64,000 nt of DNA. Source: Pseudomonas sp. DTU12.3. GTDB taxonomy: Bacteria > Pseudomonadota > Gammaproteobacteria > Pseudomonadales > Pseudomonadaceae. The stretch spans positions 1,491,501 through 1,555,500 of the forward strand of contig NZ_CP027218.1 of the NCBI RefSeq assembly GCF_004124275.1, given 5' to 3'. The stretch's first letter is position 1, and the number at the start of each line of letters is the position of its first letter. The position numbers and the translations under genes were made by a program. Under the pieces are notes generated by a model. The model made no database searches, was not told where the DNA came from, and was given only the letters and a program-made list of their open reading frames with translations. Positions 44,876-54,499 of this stretch are shown piece by piece.

Positions 44876-47506
44876 ATGACCGATATTGATGCACGCTTGC
44901 GCGAAGACGTTCACCTGCTCGGAGAGCTGTTGGGCAACACCATTCGAGACCAGTACGGCGAGGCTTTCCTCGACAAGATCGAGCAGATTCGCAAAGGCGC
45001 CAAGGCCGATCGCCGTGGCTCGATGGACGCTGAACTGAGCGCCAGCCTCAATCAATTGAGCGAGGACGAATTGCTCCCCGTGGCGCGGGCGTTCAACCAG
45101 TTCCTCAACCTGGCGAACATCGCCGAGCAGTATCAGTTGATCCATCGGCGCGAAGAGTCGCAGCCGGCGCCGTTCGAATCGCGCGTGCTGCCTGAGTTGC
45201 TCGCGCGTTTGCGCAATGAAGGCCACAGCGCCGAATCGCTAGCCCGGCAACTGGCGCGGCTGGAAATCGAACTGGTGCTGACCGCGCACCCGACCGAAGT
45301 CGCACGCCGCACGCTGATCCAGAAGTACGACGCGATCGCCGGGCAACTCGCAGCCCAGGATCATCGCGACCTGACCAGCGCCGAACGCGAACAGATTCAA
45401 AACACCCTGCAACGCTTGATCGCTGAAGCCTGGCACACCGAAGAAATCCGCCGCACGCGACCGACGCCGGTCGATGAAGCCAAATGGGGTTTTGCGGTGA
45501 TCGAGCATTCGCTGTGGCAGGCGATCCCCCACCATATGCGCAAGGCCGATCAGGCGCTGTTCGCCGCCACTGGCCTGCGGTTGCCGCTGGAAGCTGCGCC
45601 GATCCGTTTCGCCTCATGGATGGGCGGCGACCGTGACGGCAACCCCAATGTCACCGCTGCGGTGACCCGCGAAGTGTTGCTGCTGGCGCGCTGGATGGCC
45701 GCTGATTTGTACCTGCGCGATGTCGATCATCTGGCTGCCGAGCTGTCGATGCAGCAGGCCAGCGATGCCTTGAAAGCCAAGGCGGGAGACAGCGCCGAAC
45801 CGTATCGCGCGGTGCTCAAACAATTGCGCGAACGCCTGCGGGCGACGCGCAACTGGGCGCATGCCGCATTGACTGCGCCGACGCCGGCGCCTGCCGATGT
45901 GCTGCACAACAACCGTGATCTGCTCGACCCGCTGGAGCTGTGTTTCAACTCGCTGCACGAGTGCGGCATGGGCGTGATCGCCGACGGCCCGCTGCTCGAT
46001 TGCCTGCGTCGCGCGGTGACGTTCGGCTTGTTCCTCGTGCGTCTCGACGTGCGCCAGGATTCGTCACGACACAGCTCGGCGATGACCGAAATCACCGATT
46101 ATCTCGGCCTCGGTCGCTATGAAGATTGGGACGAAGAACAGCGCATCGCCTTCCTGACCCGTGAGCTGAACAATCGTCGGCCACTGCTGCCGGCGCACTT
46201 CAAGCCGTCGGCCGATACCGCCGAAGTGCTCAATACCTGCAAGGAAATCGCCGCTGCACCGGGTGCGTCGCTCGGCTCCTATGTGATCTCCATGGCCGGC
46301 GCTGCTTCCGACGTACTCGCCGTGCAACTGCTGCTCAAAGAGTCTGGCGTGTTGCGGCCGATGCGCGTGGTGCCGTTGTTCGAAACCCTCGCCGACCTCG
46401 ACAACGCCGGGCCGGTGATGGAGCGGTTGTTGCTGCTGCCGGGCTATCGCGCACGCCTGCAAGGCCCGCAGGAAGTGATGATCGGCTATTCCGACTCGGC
46501 CAAGGACGCCGGCACCACCGCAGCGGCCTGGGCGCAATATCGCGCGCAGGAACGGCTGGTGGAAATCTGCCGTGAGCAACAAGTTGAACTGCTGCTGTTC
46601 CACGGTCGTGGCGGCACGGTCGGCCGTGGCGGTGGCCCGGCGCACGCGGCGATTCTGTCGCAGCCACCGGGCTCGGTAGCCGGGCGCTTCCGCACCACTG
46701 AACAGGGAGAAATGATTCGCTTCAAATTCGGCCTGCCGGACATCGCCGAGCAAAACCTCAATCTGTATCTCGCTGCCGTGCTGGAAGCGACGTTGCTGCC
46801 GCCGCCACCACCGACGCCGGAATGGCGGCACCTGATGGACGAATTGGCCGCCGACGGTGTCAGCGCTTACCGCCAGGTGGTGCGGGAAAACCCGCAGTTC
46901 GTCGAGTACTTCCGTCAGTCCACGCCGGAGCAGGAATTGGGCCGTTTGCCGCTCGGCAGTCGTCCGGCCAAACGTCGCGCCGGCGGCATCGAAAGCCTGC
47001 GGGCGATCCCGTGGATCTTCGGCTGGACGCAAACGCGGTTGATGCTGCCGGCGTGGCTGGGTTGGGAATCGGCGTTGAGCAAAGCGCTGGAGCGCGGCGA
47101 AGGCGAGTTGCTCGGGCAGATGCGCGAGCAATGGCCGTTCTTCCGTACGCGCATCGACATGCTCGAAATGGTCCTGGCCAAGGCTGACGCGGACATCGCG
47201 TTGTCCTACGACGAGCGTCTGGTCGAGCCGGATCTGCTGCCGTTGGGCGCGCAGTTACGCGACCTATTGTCGCAGGCGTGCGCGGTGGTGCTTGGTCTGA
47301 CTGGCCAGTCGCAGTTGCTGGCACATAGCCCGGACACCCTCGAATTCATCCGTCTGCGCAACACTTACCTCGACCCGCTACATCTATTGCAAGCCGAACT
47401 GTTGGCCCGTTCACGGCAGCAGAATGTCGAGCAGGGCAGCCCGGTGGAACAGGCGTTGCTGGTGTCTGTGGCGGGGATCGCCGCCGGTCTGCGCAATACC
47501 GGCTAA
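44876..47506 (+). CDS. ppc: Phosphoenolpyruvate carboxylase
   Basis: 876 residues. It makes oxaloacetate from PEP and bicarbonate to refill the TCA cycle. Active-site signatures are intact: [14 protein letters not shown] (about 134-147), [34 protein letters not shown] (about 538-560), [19 protein letters not shown] (about 576-594), and the C-terminal NTG typical of the family. The ATG at 44876 has GGGGA 7 bases before it; an in-frame TTG 6 bases earlier is less likely. Confidence 0.97.
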   Translation: MTDIDARLREDVHLLGELLGNTIRDQYGEAFLDKIEQIRKGAKADRRGSMDAELSASLNQLSEDELLPVARAFNQFLNLANIAEQYQLIHRREESQPAPFESRVLPELLARLRNEGHSAESLARQLARLEIELVLTAHPTEVARRTLIQKYDAIAGQLAAQDHRDLTSAEREQIQNTLQRLIAEAWHTEEIRRTRPTPVDEAKWGFAVIEHSLWQAIPHHMRKADQALFAATGLRLPLEAAPIRFASWMGGDRDGNPNVTAAVTREVLLLARWMAADLYLRDVDHLAAELSMQQASDALKAKAGDSAEPYRAVLKQLRERLRATRNWAHAALTAPTPAPADVLHNNRDLLDPLELCFNSLHECGMGVIADGPLLDCLRRAVTFGLFLVRLDVRQDSSRHSSAMTEITDYLGLGRYEDWDEEQRIAFLTRELNNRRPLLPAHFKPSADTAEVLNTCKEIAAAPGASLGSYVISMAGAASDVLAVQLLLKESGVLRPMRVVPLFETLADLDNAGPVMERLLLLPGYRARLQGPQEVMIGYSDSAKDAGTTAAAWAQYRAQERLVEICREQQVELLLFHGRGGTVGRGGGPAHAAILSQPPGSVAGRFRTTEQGEMIRFKFGLPDIAEQNLNLYLAAVLEATLLPPPPPTPEWRHLMDELAADGVSAYRQVVRENPQFVEYFRQSTPEQELGRLPLGSRPAKRRAGGIESLRAIPWIFGWTQTRLMLPAWLGWESALSKALERGEGELLGQMREQWPFFRTRIDMLEMVLAKADADIALSYDERLVEPDLLPLGAQLRDLLSQACAVVLGLTGQSQLLAHSPDTLEFIRLRNTYLDPLHLLQAELLARSRQQNVEQGSPVEQALLVSVAGIAAGLRNTG

Positions 47507-47595
47507 GGTTTTTCACGGGACGCAAGGCACCTTGGGGATACCTCGAGTGCCGCATTGCGTGCAGAGGGAAAGTGCCGGCAGGCGACAGTTAATGA

Positions 47596-48447
<852 letters not shown>

Positions 48448-48471
48448 AAAGTCTGAATCGCAGCATCATCC

Positions 48472-48491
48472 ACGGCCCGCTTGCGGGCCGT
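48472..48491 (+). terminator. Hairpin after adk
   Basis: ACGGCCCGC-TT-GCGGGCCGT, 24 bases past the adk stop. The T stretch after it is interrupted (AGTTGTTTAT), so it is an attenuating hairpin rather than a perfect terminator. Confidence 0.6.
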
Positions 48492-48540
48492 AGTTGTTTA
48501 TACTGACGCACTTTTTCCCACCCCTGTTTTGGAAACATCG

Positions 48541-49215
48541 ATGAGCACCTTGCTGGCCCTGGACACCGCGACTGAAGCTTGCTCCGTTGCCTTGCTGCAT
48601 GACGGCAAGGTCACGAGCCATTACGAGGTGATCCCGCGCCTGCACGCGCAGAAGCTGCTGCCGATGATCCAGCAACTGCTGGCCGATGCCGGCACCACGT
48701 TGCAGGCGGTCGATGCGATCGCCTTCGGTCGTGGGCCAGGCGCGTTTACCGGTGTGCGAATCGCCATTGGCGTGGTGCAAGGGTTGGCGTTCGCGCTGGA
48801 GCGTCCGGTGCTGCCGGTGTCCAATCTTGCGGTGCTGGCGCAGCGTGCCTTTCGTGAACACGGCGTGAGCCAGGTCGCGGCGGCCATCGATGCGCGGATG
48901 GATGAAGTCTATTGGGGCTGCTACCGCGAGACGGCGGGGGAGATGCGCCTGGTCGGTGCCGAAGCGGTGTTGCCTCCGGAAGTCGCCGCGTTGCCGGCCG
49001 ATGCCAGCGGCGAATGGTTCGGTGCCGGCACCGGTTGGGGGTATGCCGAGCGCATTGCCGTCAATCTTAGCGGCTCGGATGCCGGCATGCTGCCCCACGC
49101 CGAAGACTTGCTGACTCTGGCGCGCTTCGCCTGGGAACGCGGCGAGTCGATCCCGGCGGACGATGCGCAACCGGTTTACCTGCGCGATAAGGTCGCCACC
49201 CCCAAAGCCCGTTGA
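48541..49215 (+). CDS. tsaB: tRNA t6A37 synthesis subunit TsaB
   Basis: 224 residues of the ASKHA-fold TsaB/YeaZ family: MSTLLALDTATEACSVALLHDGKV at the start and FGRGPGAFTGVRIAIGVVQGLAFA (about 63-86) as the conserved core. TsaB scaffolds TsaD and TsaE for threonylcarbamoyl-adenosine formation in ANN-decoding tRNAs. Placed after adk as in P. aeruginosa. Confidence 0.95.
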   Translation: MSTLLALDTATEACSVALLHDGKVTSHYEVIPRLHAQKLLPMIQQLLADAGTTLQAVDAIAFGRGPGAFTGVRIAIGVVQGLAFALERPVLPVSNLAVLAQRAFREHGVSQVAAAIDARMDEVYWGCYRETAGEMRLVGAEAVLPPEVAALPADASGEWFGAGTGWGYAERIAVNLSGSDAGMLPHAEDLLTLARFAWERGESIPADDAQPVYLRDKVATPKAR

Positions 49216-49221
49216 GCCTTT

Positions 49222-49293
49222 AAAAGATCGCAGCCTGCGGCAGCTCCTGCACAGGTACGCATGTAGGAGCTGCCGCAGGCTGCGATCTTTTGA
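49222..49293. repeat. REP pair, type B, converging orientation
   Basis: AAAGATCGCAGCCTGCGGCA with GCTCC and TGTAGGAGCTGCCGCAGGCT with GCGATCTTTT, only about 20 bases apart. The two units are in the opposite relative orientation (tail to tail) compared with the other type B pairs. Confidence 0.9.
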
Positions 49294-49431
49294 TTTTCAA
49301 AACGCCAATCGTCAGTTTCCAGCCTCAGGTTTTAAACCTTTTGCGCTTTATGTGTTCTAGTTATCACTCGGCAGTTTGCTAAGTCGGCCCGGTGCCGCTA
49401 AATTGCCATCATCGATACCGAGCATGAAATT

Positions 49432-49740
49432 ATGCGTATAGACGGCCTTTCCTCTCAGTCCTACCCCATCAAGCGCAAGCCTCGCAAAGGCAATGCGGCG
49501 CTGGATGAATCCGTCGACGATATCGATGGCGAGCTGGAATTCCCGACTGAAGAGCAAATGGCCGCCCGCGCTGCCAAAGCCTCCGCACAACGCCTGGCCA
49601 ATCTGCCTGCCCGTCAGCAAGACATGATCTATCACCGTGCGATGAAGAAGAGCGTAGCCATGGCCCTCGCCAGCTACCTCAGCACCGCGGGTTTTGTCGA
49701 TTGGGATGCAGACGTGCTGGGCCTCGACCTGTACATCTGA
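49432..49740 (+). CDS. Conserved hypothetical protein (102 aa)
   Basis: 102 residues, hydrophilic at first (MRIDGLSSQSYPIKRKPRKGNAALDE), acidic middle, then helical (QRLANLPARQQDMIYHRAMKKSVAMALASYLSTAGFVDWD). No recognised domain. Its TGA shares a base with the ATG of the DUF72 gene (TGATG), which suggests translational coupling. The promoter lies in the AT-rich stretch at 49300-49420. Confidence 0.85.
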   Translation: MRIDGLSSQSYPIKRKPRKGNAALDESVDDIDGELEFPTEEQMAARAAKASAQRLANLPARQQDMIYHRAMKKSVAMALASYLSTAGFVDWDADVLGLDLYI

Positions 49741-50600
49741 TGGCGCTGCCTTACTACCTCGGTTGTCCGTCCTGGAGCGAAAACGCTTGGCGCGATTATC
49801 TGTACCCGGTAGACGCCAAGACTTCTGACTTCCTCGGTCTCTATTCTCAAGTGTTCAACGCAGTGGAAGGCAACACGACCTTCTACGCCAGCCCGTCGCC
49901 CGCCACTGTGCAGCGTTGGGCCGAGATCATGCCGGTGCACTTTCGCTTCACCGCCAAATTTCCCGGCGACATCAGCCATGGCGGCGACTTGCGTGAACAA
50001 CTGACCGCTGCCGAAACCTTCCTGCAATTACTCAAACCGCTCGGCGAGCGTGTCTCGCCGCTGTGGCTGCAATTGTCGAAAAGCTTCACGCCGCAGCGTC
50101 TGCCGGAACTGGCGGCGTTCATTGATGCGCTGGATTGCCCGTTGGCCGTTGAAGTCCGTCATGAGCAATTCTTCGCCAAGGGTGAAAGCGAGCGATTGCT
50201 CAATCGTCTGCTGCTCGATCGTGGCGTCGAACGCATTTGTCTTGATCCCCGGGCGCTGTTCAGTTGCCTGTCGACCGAGTCTTCGGTGATCCACGCGCAA
50301 TCGAAAAAGCCCCGTGTGCCGACACGTCCGGCGGCCTTCACCCAGTTCCCGCAAGTGCGTTTCATCGGCCATCCCGAGCTTGAAGCCAACGACACGTTCC
50401 TCGTGCCATGGGTGGCGAAAATCGCCGAGTGGATCGAAGAGGGGCGCACGCCGTACATCTTCCTGCACACCGCCGACAACCTCATGGCAGCGAAGCTGGC
50501 GCAACGTTTTCATGCACAACTGATGCAACGTTTGCCTGGCTTGCCGGCGCTGCCTGAGCTATACAGAGAACCCGCCGCGGAGCAACTTGGCCTGCTCTGA
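49740..50600 (+). CDS. DUF72 family protein (YecE type)
   Basis: 286 residues of the DUF72 TIM-barrel-like family: YYLGCPSWSENAWRDYLYP, FNAVEGNTTFYASPSPATVQRWAE, FRFTAKFPGDISH, and PLAVEVRHEQFF (about 135-146). Function unsettled. ATG at 49740 overlaps the stop of the previous gene. Downstream, the PEP-mutase-family gene begins after 32 bases, so the group 49432-52164 may be one operon. Confidence 0.92.
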   Translation: MALPYYLGCPSWSENAWRDYLYPVDAKTSDFLGLYSQVFNAVEGNTTFYASPSPATVQRWAEIMPVHFRFTAKFPGDISHGGDLREQLTAAETFLQLLKPLGERVSPLWLQLSKSFTPQRLPELAAFIDALDCPLAVEVRHEQFFAKGESERLLNRLLLDRGVERICLDPRALFSCLSTESSVIHAQSKKPRVPTRPAAFTQFPQVRFIGHPELEANDTFLVPWVAKIAEWIEEGRTPYIFLHTADNLMAAKLAQRFHAQLMQRLPGLPALPELYREPAAEQLGLL

Positions 50601-50632
50601 AGCGGATTTTTTTCCTGCCCAGGAGCCTGCCG

Positions 50633-51469
50633 ATGGACGCCGCTGCCCTTCAAGAACAAGTCCTTAGAGCCCACGCCTTCAAAGCCCTGCATGACCGTCC
50701 GGGGATTTTCGTCATTCCCAATCCGTGGGATGCGGGTTCGGCGAAGATGCTCGCCAGTCTCGGCTATCAGGCCTTGGCAACGACCAGCGCCGGTTATGCG
50801 TTTTCCCAAGGCAAGGCCGATGGCGCGTTGAGTCTCGAAGAGACCTTGGCCAATGTCCGCGCGATTGTCTCCGCAACGGATTTGCCAGTAGCAGTGGATC
50901 TGGAAAACGGTTTCGCCGACGACCCGACCGAATCCGCGAAAAGCTTGCTGCGCGCAGCCGAGGCGGGCGCCGTCGGTGGCTCGATTGAAGACGCCACGGG
51001 TCGCCCGGACGCGCCGATCTATTGTTTCGAACACGCCGTGGCGCGTATCGAAGCCGCCGTCGCCGCCGTGCGCACGTTGCCGTTTCCCTTCATTCTTACC
51101 GCGCGTGCGGAGAACTATCTGCACGGCAATCCTGATATCAACGACACCATTCGCCGCTTGAAGGCTTTCGCCGACGCGGGCGCCGACGTGCTGTACGCGC
51201 CGGGTTTGCGCAGCGCCGAAGAAGTGCTGGCGGTGGTGCGTGCGGTGGCGCCGAAACCGGTCAATGTGTTGATGTCCGGCGGTTTGAAGCTGACCGTGCA
51301 GCAACTTGAAGAAATGGGCGTGCGCCGTGTCAGCACTGGTTCGGCGCTGGCGTTGGCGGCGTTCGGTGAGTTCTTTCGCGCGGCCGAAGAAATCCAGCAG
51401 TCCGGTACGTTCGGCTTCACCTCGCAGTCGATGCCGTACGCCAAGGCCAATCAGTTCTTCAAGGGCTGA
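50633..51469 (+). CDS. Isocitrate lyase/PEP mutase family protein
   Basis: 278 residues with the alpha/beta-barrel of the ICL/PEP-mutase superfamily: IPNPWDAGSAKMLASLGYQALATTSAGYAFSQG (about 27-59), VAVDLENGFADDP (about 85-97, metal-binding region), GGSIEDATGRPDAPIY, and LTARAENYLHGNPDINDTIRRLKAF. The isocitrate-lyase KKCGH motif is absent, so it is not a classical isocitrate lyase. C-C or P-C bond chemistry on an alpha-keto acid is likely, substrate unknown. AGGAG 8 bases before the ATG. Confidence 0.9.
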   Translation: MDAAALQEQVLRAHAFKALHDRPGIFVIPNPWDAGSAKMLASLGYQALATTSAGYAFSQGKADGALSLEETLANVRAIVSATDLPVAVDLENGFADDPTESAKSLLRAAEAGAVGGSIEDATGRPDAPIYCFEHAVARIEAAVAAVRTLPFPFILTARAENYLHGNPDINDTIRRLKAFADAGADVLYAPGLRSAEEVLAVVRAVAPKPVNVLMSGGLKLTVQQLEEMGVRRVSTGSALALAAFGEFFRAAEEIQQSGTFGFTSQSMPYAKANQFFKG

Positions 51470-51471
51470 GC

Positions 51472-52164
51472 ATGGGACGCTGGATTGCGTTGCTGCTGGT
51501 GCTGATCGTTGGCGGCGCGTTGCTCAGTGTCTGGCGCGGTTGGCTTGAGGTCCCGCCGCAGTGGAATCCATGGGCGCCACTGGACGTGAAGGCCGCGCCC
51601 AATTGGCTGACCGGCTACAAGCTCATGCGTTTGCGCAGTGACCCGCAACTCTGCGCCCAGGCGTTGAGCAGCTCTGAATTGCGCGTCACGCGGCAATCCG
51701 ACAGTCCCGACGCCAAGTGCCCGCTGATCGGCGCACTGCGCGTACAGGGCGGCGAGGTGGCGCTGAGCAGCAGTTTCCTCGCCAGTTGCCCGTTGGCGGT
51801 GGCCTACGCGCTGTTCGAGCGCCACACCCTGCAACCCGCCGCGCAAGCCGTTTACGGCGAGAAGGTCGTGCGCCTCGATCATCTCGGCAGCTTTGCCTGC
51901 CGCAATATCTACAACCGCGAAAATGGCGCGCTAAGCCGCCACGCCAGCGCCGATGCGCTGGATATCGCTGGTTTCCGTCTGGCTGACGGGCGCACCGTCA
52001 GCGTGCTCAAGGATTGGCCGAAGCAAAGTCAGGACGCAGCGTTTCTGCGCCAGGTGCGTGACGGCGCCTGCGAGGCGTTCAGTGTGGTGTTGAGTCCGGA
52101 CTACAACGCCGCCCATCGCAATCATTTTCATGTCGATGTCGGGCGTTGGAGTGTCTGTCGCTGA
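51472..52164 (+). CDS. Extensin-like C-terminal domain protein, M15/LAS-type
   Basis: 230 residues. N-terminal membrane anchor (WIALLLVLIVGGALLSVW), then an extensin-like C domain: AQALSSSELRVTRQSDSPDAKCPLIGALRV, SFACRNIYNRENGALSRHASADALDIAGF (about 140-168) and HRNHFHVDVGRWSVCR at the end. H-x6-D plus H-x-H fits the zinc site of LAS peptidases (VanY/MepA). It probably trims peptidoglycan in the periplasm, anchored to the inner membrane (inference). It starts 2 bases after the previous stop. Confidence 0.87.
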   Translation: MGRWIALLLVLIVGGALLSVWRGWLEVPPQWNPWAPLDVKAAPNWLTGYKLMRLRSDPQLCAQALSSSELRVTRQSDSPDAKCPLIGALRVQGGEVALSSSFLASCPLAVAYALFERHTLQPAAQAVYGEKVVRLDHLGSFACRNIYNRENGALSRHASADALDIAGFRLADGRTVSVLKDWPKQSQDAAFLRQVRDGACEAFSVVLSPDYNAAHRNHFHVDVGRWSVCR

Positions 52165-52167
52165 GGT

Positions 52168-52788
52168 TTAAGCGGCGAGGCGCAGGTTCTGCAGAACGAT
52201 CGGGCGTGCCCAGCCGTTATCGAAGTCCAGCGCCTTCTGTTGCTCGACGATTTCTTCCGGCGGGAACGGCGGGAAAGGTTTCTGCATCAAGTCCAGGTCG
52301 AACTCGGCAATCGGCAGGTACAACGGCTTCTTCTGCGGCGCCGGGCCAGGTTCTGGTGTCGGTTGACCATTGTTGATCACGACCGGACGTACCCAGCTGC
52401 TGTCGAAATCCTGTTGGGTTTGCTGAGCCTTGAGTTCTTCTGGCGGGAACGGTGGGAACGGCTTGTCGAGCAGCTCTGTTTCGAACTCGGCGATCGGCAG
52501 GAACAGCGGCTCTGGCGGACGCACTTCGGTGTCGACCACATCGCATTCGCGCTGGCTGACAATGTGCGCGTGCAGTTCGCTGCCGACGGTCGGCTCTTCA
52601 GGGCTGTTCAGGTCAACCGGTGGAAACGTGCCGCAGGCCGGCACCACATCACTCGACTGTTCAGCCAGCGCCTGGGCAAAGAAATCTTGCCACAGATGGC
52701 TGACGCCGCTCAGTGCTTGAGTATTTTGACGGCTGAAGTCGCCATGGGGCGAGATGTAGCCAATCGATGTGGGAAGAATGCCTGACAT
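52168..52788 (-). CDS. Hypothetical protein with two copies of a ~43-residue motif
   Basis: 206 residues. The C-terminal half contains two tandem, imperfect copies of the pattern L(F/Y)LPIAEF-x-x-(E/D)L(L/M)-x-KPFPPFPPEE followed by a (F-D-x-x-W-x-RP(I/V)V) block (roughly 95-140 and 153-200). No signal peptide or known domain. The first 90 residues are unrelated. It is convergent with the extensin-like gene (3 bases between) and divergent from rsmJ. Confidence 0.8.
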   Translation of the reverse strand: MSGILPTSIGYISPHGDFSRQNTQALSGVSHLWQDFFAQALAEQSSDVVPACGTFPPVDLNSPEEPTVGSELHAHIVSQRECDVVDTEVRPPEPLFLPIAEFETELLDKPFPPFPPEELKAQQTQQDFDSSWVRPVVINNGQPTPEPGPAPQKKPLYLPIAEFDLDLMQKPFPPFPPEEIVEQQKALDFDNGWARPIVLQNLRLAA

Positions 52789-52880
52789 TTTTTTCGGTTG
52801 ACGCTCAGCTCTGGCAAAATGTGCGTTGAATGAGTTATCGGCGGTTTTTGCCGCTCCTTGAATTTTTGAGCGTGTTTTCC

Positions 52881-53663
52881 ATGATTGAGCAACCCGCGGC
52901 CTGCCGCATCCATGTCGAAGCCCTCGGCGCGACGTTTGAAGCGCAAGCTGCGCAGTGGGCCGAGCGTCTCGGTCTGCCGCGTGAGGTGGCAGACGGCGAG
53001 TTTGCCTTGCAGGTCGGCGAGCAGGGTTTGCAGCTGCAACAACTCGGCCCGGAAGCGCCGGGGCCGGTGCGCGTCGACTTCGTTGAAGGTGGCGCGGCAC
53101 ATCGACGTTTATACGGCGGTGGCAGCGGGCAGATGATCGCGAAGGCTGTCGGCGTCGCGCAAGGCGTGCGTCCACGGGTGCTGGATGCGACGGCGGGGCT
53201 GGGCAAGGATGCGTTTGTGCTGGCCAGTCTCGGTTGCGAGATGAGCCTGATCGAGCGTCAGCCGCTGATCGGCGCGCTGCTTGAGGACGGTCTGGCACGT
53301 GGCGCGGAAGATTTCGAGGTGGCGCCGATTGTGGCGCGGATGAAGTTGCTCAAGGGCAACTCCATCGAGGTCATGCAGAACTGGGAAGGCGAGGCGCCGC
53401 AGGTGATCTATCTCGATCCGATGTTTCCCCATCGTGAGAAGACTGCGCTGGTGAAAAAAGAGATGCGCCTGTTCCGCCCATTGGTCGGCGATGATCCGGA
53501 TGCGCCGGCGCTGTTGCAGGCTGCGTTGGCCTTGGCGACGCACCGGGTGGTGGTCAAGCGCCCGCGCAAAGCACCGTGCATTGAAGGGCCGAAGCCGAGT
53601 CATGCGCTGGATGGCAAATCCAGCCGGTATGACATTTATCCGAAAAAAGCACTAAAACTCTAA
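52881..53663 (+). CDS. rsmJ: 16S rRNA m2G1516 methyltransferase
   Basis: 260 residues. The SAM-binding [39 protein letters not shown] (about 97-135) and [23 protein letters not shown] (the N-type DPM/F active-site motif, about 175-197) identify RsmJ. It methylates guanine 1516 of 16S r[19 protein letters not shown] is taken as the N-terminus; an ATG at 52830 would add 17 residues. Neighbours agree with the P. aeruginosa arrangement near mexL. Confidence 0.93.
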   Translation: MIEQPAACRIHVEALGATFEAQAAQWAERLGLPREVADGEFALQVGEQGLQLQQLGPEAPGPVRVDFVEGGAAHRRLYGGGSGQMIAKAVGVAQGVRPRVLDATAGLGKDAFVLASLGCEMSLIERQPLIGALLEDGLARGAEDFEVAPIVARMKLLKGNSIEVMQNWEGEAPQVIYLDPMFPHREKTALVKKEMRLFRPLVGDDPDAPALLQAALALATHRVVVKRPRKAPCIEGPKPSHALDGKSSRYDIYPKKALKL

Positions 53664-53679
53664 GACCGAGTCGCTGCTA

Positions 53680-53747
53680 TTCGCGAGCAGGCTCGCTCCC
53701 ACATTGGAATGTATTTCAACTGTGGGAGCGAGCCTGCTCGCGAAGGC
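53680..53747. repeat. REP pair, type A
   Basis: TTCGCGAGCAGGCTCGCTCCC and GTGGGAGCGAGCCTGCTCGC with GAAGG, separated by about 20 bases, between the convergent ends of rsmJ and the TetR gene. Confidence 0.93.
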
Positions 53748-53769
53748 GTCCGCTCAGGCACCGAAGAAA

Positions 53770-54405
53770 TCAGGGTTTGTAAGCCCGCATAAACAACCCC
53801 ACCACTTCCTGAATATGGCTCTCCGAAGCCTCTTCGCTCAACGGCTCGCCACAGCCATACAGCAACCGAAAATTCCCCGCGCCTTTGATCAGGCAAAAGA
53901 AATGCTCGGCGGCATTGCGCGGCAGGTCGATGCTCAGCACGCCGCTGTTATGGATTTGCGTCAGCAACCGCTCCATGCCTTGCACCATGCGCTGCGGTCC
54001 CGCCTCGAAGAAGATCAGCGACAGCTTCGGATCCTGAACCCCCAGCGCCATGATCAAGCGGTGCAGATTCACCGATTCATCGCTGTTGATCAGGTGATGA
54101 AAGCCTCGGGCAATGTTCAGCAACACATTTTCCACGGCAATGCCTCCGGGCAACTCGAAGAACAATGGCGGTAATTGCTCCTCGCATTTGGCCACTACGG
54201 CGGCGGAGAACAGCGTCTCCTTGTCGTTGAAATGGCTGTAGACCGTCAGCTTCGACACGCCGGCCTCGCTGGCGACCGCGTCCATGCTGGTGTTGGCATA
54301 GCCATGACTCAGAAACAGAATTTTCGCCGCGTCGAGGATCGCCTGGCGCTTGGCCAGGTCCTTGGGGCGGCCCGGGCCGTTTGGAGCTGAAAGATTGTTC
54401 GACAT
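53770..54405 (-). CDS. mexL: TetR repressor of the RND efflux pair (MexL type)
   Basis: 211 residues. HTH about 18-65 (RQAILDAAKILFLSHGYANTSMDAVASEAGVSKLTVYSHFNDKETLF), then a TetR ligand domain (VGLFMRAYKP end). It is divergent from the adaptor gene with a 94-base shared region, the order known for P. aeruginosa mexL-mexJK. By analogy it represses the pump and itself; the symbol rests on order and similarity, not on data for this strain. Confidence 0.85.
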   Translation of the reverse strand: MSNNLSAPNGPGRPKDLAKRQAILDAAKILFLSHGYANTSMDAVASEAGVSKLTVYSHFNDKETLFSAAVVAKCEEQLPPLFFELPGGIAVENVLLNIARGFHHLINSDESVNLHRLIMALGVQDPKLSLIFFEAGPQRMVQGMERLLTQIHNSGVLSIDLPRNAAEHFFCLIKGAGNFRLLYGCGEPLSEEASESHIQEVVGLFMRAYKP

Positions 54406-54418
54406 TCTTCGCTTTTAT

Positions 54419-54465
54419 TACTGGACTGGTGAGTTTGCTATTAATAACATACCCGCCAGTATAAT
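54419..54465. promoter_or_regulatory. Divergent mexL-mexJ control region with inverted half-sites
   Basis: TACTGG (54419-54424) and its inverse CCAGTA (54456-54461) flank an AT-rich core. The right half-site overlaps a consensus TATAAT (54460-54465), a likely -10 for the pump operon. Repressor binding here would block RNA polymerase. Assignment to MexL is inference. Confidence 0.45.
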
Positions 54466-54499
54466 TATTCCAAGCACCATTAGCGAAAGGTCCGTCACC

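Noticed and set aside
50633..51469. Calling the PEP-mutase-family gene isocitrate lyase
   Set aside because: The KKCGH catalytic motif is missing and the protein is far shorter than AceA.
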